Positions 14,851-18,715 of a stretch of 18,715 bases of DNA are shown here, piece by piece. Location of the stretch: positions 1 through 18,715 of the forward strand of contig CAMCTC010000090.1 of assembly GCA_945878355.1 (NCBI GenBank). Direction: 5' to 3'. A model generated the notes under the pieces. That model saw nothing but the letters and a program-made list of their open reading frames with translations. It searched no databases and was not told the origin of the DNA. A program made the position numbers and the translations under genes. Position 1 is the stretch's first letter. Each line of letters starts with the position of its first letter. This DNA comes from Bordetella parapertussis. Its GTDB lineage: Bacteria > Pseudomonadota > Gammaproteobacteria > Burkholderiales > Burkholderiaceae_C.

Positions 14851-14932
14851 TCGTCGTCGGCGTGCAACACGCCGCAGGCTGGCTCGACCAGTCGGCCGCA
14901 GGTTCTGGCCGTGCGTCGCCCGGCAAAGCCGG

Positions 14933-16111
14933 CTACGGCGCGGTGCGCTGCGGTTGTTGTTCAGACAGGCGCTGAAGCGCCGCTCGCTCGGCCATCACGG
15001 CGCGGTCGCGCTCATGCACCAGTTGAGAGACCGCGCTCGACATCAGCGCTAGCACCAGTGCGCTAGCCAGTGCCCAGGGCCAGTGCCGACGCAGTGCCTT
15101 GCGCAGCACGTACAGACTGCCGCCGTTCATGGCCAGCACCGGCCGATGGGCCAGTACGCACTGCAGATCACGCCGCAGCGCCGCGATCGATTCGTAGCGC
15201 TGATTGGCCTGCTGGCCCGTGGCGCGCGCAACGATCGCGGCCAGTTCAGCCGCACGCCGGTGTTGGCCGGCGACGGGCCGCAGCAATTCGCTGAGCAAAC
15301 GGCCCAAGCTGTACACGTCACTGGCCACCCCGGGCCGCTCGCCAGCCGTCTGTTCAGGGCTGGCGTACCCTGGCGTCATGGCCGGCGACGCGTCACTGTC
15401 CTGGCCCGTCAATTGCGCAATGCCGAAGTCCAGCAGTACGGCACGTCCATCGCGCTCGACGATCACGTTGGACGGCTTGATGTCGCAATGGATCACCAGT
15501 TGCCGGTGGGCGTGGGCCACGGCATCGCACACGGTGTCGAACAGGGCCAGGCGGGTGGCCAGTGAGGCCTCTTGCTGGTTGCACCAAGTGTCGATGCTCA
15601 GGCCATCGGCGTGCTCCATCACCAGGTAGGGTTGACCGGACGGCGTGGTGCCGCCGTCCAGCAGGCGCACAATGTGTCGGTGGTTCAGATCGGCCAGGAT
15701 TTGTCGCTCACGCGTCAGCCGCGCCAGGGCTTCCGGCCCGGACCAGCCCAGCAGCAGCTTGATCGCTGCCCGCTGCTGGTAGTGGCCGTCGCTGCGCTCG
15801 GCCAGGAAAACCCGCCCCATGCCGCCCTCGCCCAGCGGGCGCGCCAGTGTCCAGGCCCCCAGCCGGTCGCCGGGCTGCAGCGGGCTGTCCAGCCAGCGCG
15901 CTGCGGACTGCGCCACGGGATCGGAGAAAGCAGTCACCTGGTCGGCATGGCGCAGCATGCGCGTCACTCTGACCAGCGTCGCCTCGTCGGCACCCAGGGC
16001 CACCAGGGCGGCGCGCTGCGCGCCCATGTCGGGCAGGTCGCAGACGGCGTTGAAGTACTGTTTGATCTGGCGGTAGCCGGGGCTGCGGGTGATGTCGTCC
16101 GGGCCCGTCAT
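14933..16111 (-). CDS. Membrane-anchored Hanks-type Ser/Thr protein kinase
   Basis: A 392-residue bacterial protein kinase. An N-terminal helical region (1-80) precedes the kinase domain. The glycine loop LGEGGMGRVF is at 93-102, the ATP lysine K118 (AAIKLL), the helix-C glutamate near E135, the catalytic loop H208-C-D210-IKPSN, D228-F-G, and the SPEQ form of the APE motif at 251-254. The usual Arg of HRD is Cys, so this is a non-RD kinase. A single membrane helix (344-364) is followed by only about 28 residues outside, rich in Glu, Arg and Gln. Related kinases that I know carry long TPR ectodomains, so this one looks shortened. Its start is 13 bp after the ECF sigma gene, so it is the second gene of that operon. 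Confidence 0.93.
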   Translation of the reverse strand: MTGPDDITRSPGYRQIKQYFNAVCDLPDMGAQRAALVALGADEATLVRVTRMLRHADQVTAFSDPVAQSAARWLDSPLQPGDRLGAWTLARPLGEGGMGRVFLAERSDGHYQQRAAIKLLLGWSGPEALARLTRERQILADLNHRHIVRLLDGGTTPSGQPYLVMEHADGLSIDTWCNQQEASLATRLALFDTVCDAVAHAHRQLVIHCDIKPSNVIVERDGRAVLLDFGIAQLTGQDSDASPAMTPGYASPEQTAGERPGVASDVYSLGRLLSELLRPVAGQHRRAAELAAIVARATGQQANQRYESIAALRRDLQCVLAHRPVLAMNGGSLYVLRKALRRHWPWALASALVLALMSSAVSQLVHERDRAVMAERAALQRLSEQQPQRTAP

Positions 16112-16124
16112 GGCGCGCCGCCGT

Positions 16125-16730
16125 TCAGGCTTCGAGGTCGCGCTGCAATTGCTCGGCCAGCCAGGCGCGGGCGTGACGCAATTCGCGGTCGACTGTGGCC
16201 AGCGACAGTGTCATCACGTCCGCGATGTCGCTGCGTTGCAGGCCGCCGAAATAGGTGAGCTGCAGCACCTGGGCGGCGCGCGGGTCTTCGCGCTGCAACC
16301 GCTGGAGCAGCGCGTCCAGCGTCAGAAGGTCGGCGTCCATCGACACTTCACCCAGCGCCGACAGCGTATACGTCACGCGCTGCGAATCGCCACCGCGTCG
16401 GTCGGTCTGCCGAGCACGCGCATGGTCGACCAGCACCGAGCGCATGGCCAACGACAGCGTGGCGAAGAAGTGGCCCCGGTTCTGCCAATCAGGGGGTGAA
16501 CGCAGCACCTTCAGCAAGGCGTCGTTGAGAAGGTCGCTCACCGCCAGCGACGGCGTTTCCGAACCGCGCAGGCGCGACCCAGCCATGCGCAGCAACTCGC
16601 TGTGCACCTTCTTGAGCAACGTGCCGAAGGCGTCACCGTCGCCGCTCTGCCAAGCGCGCAGCAACTGTGTCACCGGCACGGGGGCAGGTGCCGCCGGCAC
16701 GGCCGGTGGGTGGCGATTCATGTCTGCCAT
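16125..16730 (-). CDS. ECF-type RNA polymerase sigma factor of the kinase-associated group
   Basis: A 201-residue ECF sigma factor. Region 2 spans about 22-95 (LLRAWQSGDGDAF to HFFATLSLAMRSVLVDHARAR) and region 4 about 140-195 (EDPRAAQVLQLTYFGGLQRSDIADVM to VDRELRHARAWLAEQL). The layout resembles the TIGR02999/ECF43 type, whose members are encoded next to Ser/Thr kinases and, in studied cases, are activated by phosphorylation in region 2.2 rather than by release from an anti-sigma factor. Here the usual acidic DAED of region 2.2 reads A63-V-S65-D66, with a serine where Glu is expected. No anti-sigma gene is present. The start at 16730 (MADMNRH) or 16721 (MNRH) is not certain; the open frame further upstream has no family features. 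Confidence 0.9.
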   Translation of the reverse strand: MADMNRHPPAVPAAPAPVPVTQLLRAWQSGDGDAFGTLLKKVHSELLRMAGSRLRGSETPSLAVSDLLNDALLKVLRSPPDWQNRGHFFATLSLAMRSVLVDHARARQTDRRGGDSQRVTYTLSALGEVSMDADLLTLDALLQRLQREDPRAAQVLQLTYFGGLQRSDIADVMTLSLATVDRELRHARAWLAEQLQRDLEA

Positions 16731-16869
16731 GGTGCCACTTAGCGCGGCGGCGGCGCCCCCCTCAATCTGGTCTTGGCCTCGGTCGCAGCGGCGTGTCACG
16801 CGGCGTTGGTCGGGTGGCCCGCAGGTCGGATGCGCGACCGTTACCTTGCCTTGAGCCCGGCCCCGCGAC

Positions 16870-17358
16870 ATGGATGGACCACTGACGGCAGGGCCGGCAC
16901 GACAGCATCCAGGTGGCGCCCGCGCAGCAGGCGCGCGCATCCACGGACGAGGCAACGAGCTGGGCACGCTGCAGCAGGCCCTGGTCAGCCTGCAAACCAA
17001 ACCGCGGCTGCTGGCCTTCACTGTCGTGGCCGAGGCGGGCCTGAGCAAGAGTCGGCTGCTGCAGGCATTCAGCGACGCTTGTGGGGCAAATGCCGGAGCT
17101 CAGGTCCGCTTTCGCAGCCGCGCAGTGCCGGGCACGCAGGACCAGCCGTTCGGTCTGCTGCGCAACATGCTGGCCAGCTGGTGCGGCTGGACCCACCTGG
17201 ATGCGATGCGCCCGAGGCCACCCGCGCCCGCTTCGAGCAAACCTTGCTGCCGCACGGTGGGGCGCCGGAAGGCGACGATGCAGCGGTGGCGCCTGTTCCA
17301 GGCGTCAACGGCAAGTTCCACCTCGCTCATGTCCCATGTCGTTCCGCCACACAGTTAG
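16870..17358 (+). pseudogene. Fragment of a large cyclase/kinase-type AAA ATPase
   Basis: Residues 27-100 of this frame resemble the P-loop region of the large regulatory ATPases fused to adenylate cyclase or Ser/Thr kinase domains. GRGNELGTLQQAL is followed by the motif FTVVAEAGLSKSRLLQ, where the Walker A glycine is replaced by Ser (AEAGLSKS for GEAGLGKS), then QDQPFGLLRNMLASW. After about 17206 the similarity moves to the +2 frame (ATRARFEQTLLPHGG), which indicates a frameshift, and then fades. The upstream cyclase or kinase domain and the rest of the ATPase are missing. It is divergent from the ECF sigma gene. I take it as a decayed remnant, perhaps of a once larger signalling locus. Confidence 0.55.
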
Positions 17359-17471
17359 GCCCTGCAGCGCACTTGCCACCAACCCCTTGTGCCTGGCATC
17401 GGGGCAAGCGTCACCTTGCCGCCGTAGAACGCACACGGCGCCCGCTTGCCGTACGGCTCGCCGCGGCTCAT
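17355..17471 (-). CDS. Possible 38-residue ORF coupled to the Rha-like gene
   Basis: Starts at an ATG overlapping the stop codon of the Rha-like frame (ATGA) and runs to TAA at 17355. The product is basic and rich in Gly, Cys, Trp and Tyr (begins MSRGEPYGKRAPCAFYGG). The stop-start overlap is typical of phage gene pairs. I recognise no family, and short open frames arise by chance at this base composition. Confidence 0.3.
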   Translation of the reverse strand: MSRGEPYGKRAPCAFYGGKVTLAPMPGTRGWWQVRCRA

Positions 17472-18047
17472 GCCCATGCCTCGCTGTTCATCGCTGCATC
17501 CAGGGTCGGCGTCGCCCGGTCCGGCGCTGGCAGTAGCGCCATGCGCAAGGCGGCCAGCTTGTGGCAGGCTGCCTTGCTGTCGTCATACGTCCTGCCAAGC
17601 ATCGTCAACCTGGCTTTGAGGCTCTCTGCGGCTTTGAGCACCTTCAATTCCGCAGTGCTCAGATGCTGGCGGTCGATGACGGGCTTTGACTGGCCGGTCA
17701 TGGCGAACGACAACAGCCCAGCCTCATGGGCCTAGTGGAAGGCCTAGGTCTCTTTTCCCGCAGCCTCACGGGTGGCCTGGAGGGCCATCGCCTTCAGGCT
17801 CTGGCCCTGCGCCGCGTCACGGCCGGCGGCCTGCCACTCTGGCGCCCGACGTTCCAGCGTTTCGATGTGGCGGGTGGCGCTCTGAAAGGCCTGCACGAAC
17901 GGGACTCGCAGGTTGGTCGACAGCTTGCCCGTGAATCCCATTGCCACGGCTGTCAATCCGGCTGCGTGGCGGCCCTCATCAGGGGAGGCCAGGTCCGCAA
18001 CACAGCGCTGGGCATTGTGGTGGTGGTCTATCGGATCACCTCGACGC
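17468..18047 (-). pseudogene. Phage Rha-like regulatory protein, broken by two amber codons
   Basis: Rha proteins are phage-encoded regulators that interfere with lysogeny or host functions. The segment AVAMGFTGKLSTNLRVPFVQAFQSATRHIE resembles the Rha core (MGFTGK...F..AYI.AFN.ME). It is followed by EWQAAGRDAAQGQSLKAMAL and, after the stops, HEAGLLSFAMTGQ and LSTAELKVLKAAESL, which look like the family's C-terminal helical part (typically AFHYANEA..L). Two TAG codons (complement of 17744-17746 and 17732-17734) interrupt one continuous frame. The second stands where related proteins, as I recall them, have Tyr, a one-base change. The 5' end is missing: the frame runs into the tRNA-like repeat with no proper start. 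Family assignment is by eye. Confidence 0.55.
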
Positions 18048-18093
18048 CCTTGCAAGCGGTAGGTGATCCGTTCGACTCGGATAGCCAGCACCA
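18048..18093 (+). repeat. Right attachment-like repeat (tRNA-Thr 3' fragment)
   Basis: Matches the 3' end of tRNA-Thr at 43 of 46 positions, CCA included. The three differences are all transitions: T to C in the anticodon loop, T to C in the T-loop, and G to A in the acceptor strand, giving AGCCAGC. No D-arm or 5' acceptor strand precedes it, so it is not a second tRNA gene. AGCCAGC cannot pair perfectly with this tRNA's GCCGGCT, which hints that the fragment came from a different tRNA-Thr allele. Confidence 0.75.
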
Positions 18094-18141
18094 CAAGTCC
18101 TGGGCGATTTTCTGCCCCGGCGCCCAGGCCTCAACGCGGGC

Positions 18142-18474
18142 TCAGCCCGGGCTCAACATCTTCACCCGCACCGGCGGGCCGGCCCAGCCCCGGGTTCGCA
18201 AATGGGCTTCTAGTGCCGGCAGCATCTGGCGCAGTTTGGCCGACACCGCGCTGTTGGTGGCCAGCAAAGTCCAACCCACTTCGTCGATCGGCCCTGCTTT
18301 CACATGAGCGTGCATCGCCGGCGGCAGCAGTGGCAGCAAGGCTTCGAGCCTTGCTTGCGAAGCCCGCATGCGCTGGCCCAGCGCCACCAGTGGCTCGCTC
18401 TGGGCGATCGCCTGGCCGATGGCGTGGGTGTCGCTGGGCAACAACAGTCGAACTCGGCCGGGCGGTGGCTGCAT
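18142..18474 (-). CDS. dciA: DciA-type DUF721 protein
   Basis: DciA is the ancestral loader of the replicative helicase DnaB in most bacteria. This 110-residue protein has the DUF721 pattern: a helical stretch with LEALLPLLPPAMHAHVKAG, then the strand-helix-strand region GWTLLATNSAVSAKLRQMLPALEAHLRTRG and a terminal VRVKMLSP strand. The ATG at 18474 (MQPPPGRVRLLLPS) is chosen because upstream residues look non-coding; an ATG at 18537 would add 21 residues. It ends 48 bp from the tRNA-like repeat and so is the first core gene to the right of the island. From memory, in Burkholderiales it lies between lpxC and secA. Confidence 0.75.
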   Translation of the reverse strand: MQPPPGRVRLLLPSDTHAIGQAIAQSEPLVALGQRMRASQARLEALLPLLPPAMHAHVKAGPIDEVGWTLLATNSAVSAKLRQMLPALEAHLRTRGWAGPPVRVKMLSPG

Positions 18475-18536
18475 ATGGGGCGCGTGCGTTGGGGTGCTGG
18501 ATGGCCTTGGACGGCCTGGAATGGCGCACAAGCCCA

Positions 18537-18715
18537 ATGATAGACTTGACGGCTTTGCGCGAGCGTCCCGTTTTGACGGGGCGCTCGCCGGTGGCCTCCT
18601 TGCCTTTCGTTGCCGACCCTGCCCACGACGGACTGCTTGCCACCGCGTTCAAGCTTACACAGGCGCTGGGACGGCTCGCTCAGAGCACCCTTTCGCTACC
18701 CGATTCCCCTGCCCC
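18537..18715 (+). other. Open frame running off the window, unidentified
   Basis: An ATG at 18537 opens a frame of 59 codons with no stop before the window ends (starts MIDLTALRERPVLTGRSPVA). It diverges from dciA and contains the inverted repeat at 18559-18588. I do not recognise the product, and part of it may be a leader. secA or a peptidase gene would be expected nearby from Burkholderiales gene order, but the visible residues do not show either. Confidence 0.2.
18559..18588. repeat. 13-bp stem inverted repeat upstream of dciA
   Basis: GCGAGCGTCCCGT (18559-18571) pairs with ACGGGGCGCTCGC (18576-18588) across a 4-nt loop, with one G-T wobble. No T-tract follows on either strand, so it is not a standard terminator. 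It could be an RNA structure in the leader of a rightward gene or a protein-binding site. Confidence 0.7.

Larger units (their letters stand above)
13146..18093. mobile_element. Small decayed genomic island inserted in tRNA-Thr
   Basis: Direct repeats of the tRNA-Thr 3' end (13146-13191 and 18048-18093, 43 of 46 identical) flank about 4.9 kb in the orientation expected for tRNA-targeting integration: the tRNA stays intact at one end and a 3' fragment marks the other. Inside are an ECF sigma factor-kinase operon, two secreted-protein genes, a broken ATPase gene and a broken phage Rha-like gene, while both outer flanks (sspB, dciA) are core genes. No integrase is recognisable, so the element is probably immobile or was mobilised in trans. 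The boundaries are seen directly; the island interpretation is inference. Confidence 0.7.

Noticed and set aside
14919..14932. Terminator after the kinase gene
   Set aside because: A CCGGC-TTT-GCCGG hairpin on the minus strand has only a 5-bp stem and no T-tract.
16770..16798. Third copy of the shared promoter motif before the ECF sigma gene
   Set aside because: TGACAC is present on the minus strand at 16798-16793, but the position of the second box reads CAAGAC, not CGTTTA, and the TTTG extension is absent.
17732..17746. Amber codons read as an amino acid
   Set aside because: The gene lacks a 5' end and sits beside an attachment-like repeat in decayed surroundings, so ordinary pseudogene decay is more likely. 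No suppressor tRNA is visible in the window.
18048..18093. Second tRNA-Thr gene
   Set aside because: Only the 3' 46 nt are present; no D-arm or 5' acceptor strand precedes it.

Overview
The window reads as a GC-rich betaproteobacterial chromosome segment, most likely order Burkholderiales (Leptothrix/Rubrivivax/Ideonella-like). The reasons are the gene order (hisI-hisE-HIT-tatABC-degS-type protease, nif3-pdxA, petABC-sspA-sspB-tRNA-Thr), the PVWY form of cytochrome b, and strong G/C bias at third codon positions. This is judged from protein features and remembered synteny, not from a database search.

Left part (1-2385): an NsrR-type Rrf2 repressor preceded by two NsrR-like operators; a 387-bp gene-free stretch with a 75-bp tandem repeat and an orphan palindrome; then a DUF815 ATPase overlapping a MutT-type Nudix hydrolase. 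Middle part (2401-13191): housekeeping genes. These are hisI/hisE (histidine synthesis), a HIT hydrolase, tatABC (export of folded proteins), a membrane-anchored DegS-like protease in opposite orientation, a Nif3 protein diverging from it, a PdxA-family dehydrogenase, mscL, the complete cytochrome bc1 operon petABC (its Rieske protein is a probable Tat substrate), an intrinsic terminator, sspA and sspB, and a complete tRNA-Thr(UGU).

Right part (13146-18093): the last 46 nt of the tRNA-Thr gene, CCA included, recur as a direct repeat (43/46 identical) 4902 bp downstream, just before dciA. I read this as a small, decayed genomic island inserted in tRNA-Thr. Its cargo is an ECF sigma factor followed 13 bp later by a membrane-anchored Ser/Thr kinase, a secreted HExxH metalloprotease and a small secreted Sel1/TPR-like protein, all on the minus strand. 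It also holds a broken ATPase gene and a phage Rha-like gene with two in-frame amber codons. No integrase is recognisable.

The most notable signal is a bipartite sequence, TGACAGTTTG-N13-CGTTTAG (minus strand), found with identical spacing upstream of both secreted-protein genes and nowhere else that I could see. It looks like a shared promoter. With the sigma-kinase operon beside it, it suggests a compact phosphorylation-controlled sigma factor circuit driving a secreted protease and its partner. Beyond the repeat lie dciA (DUF721) and an unidentified open frame running off the window.
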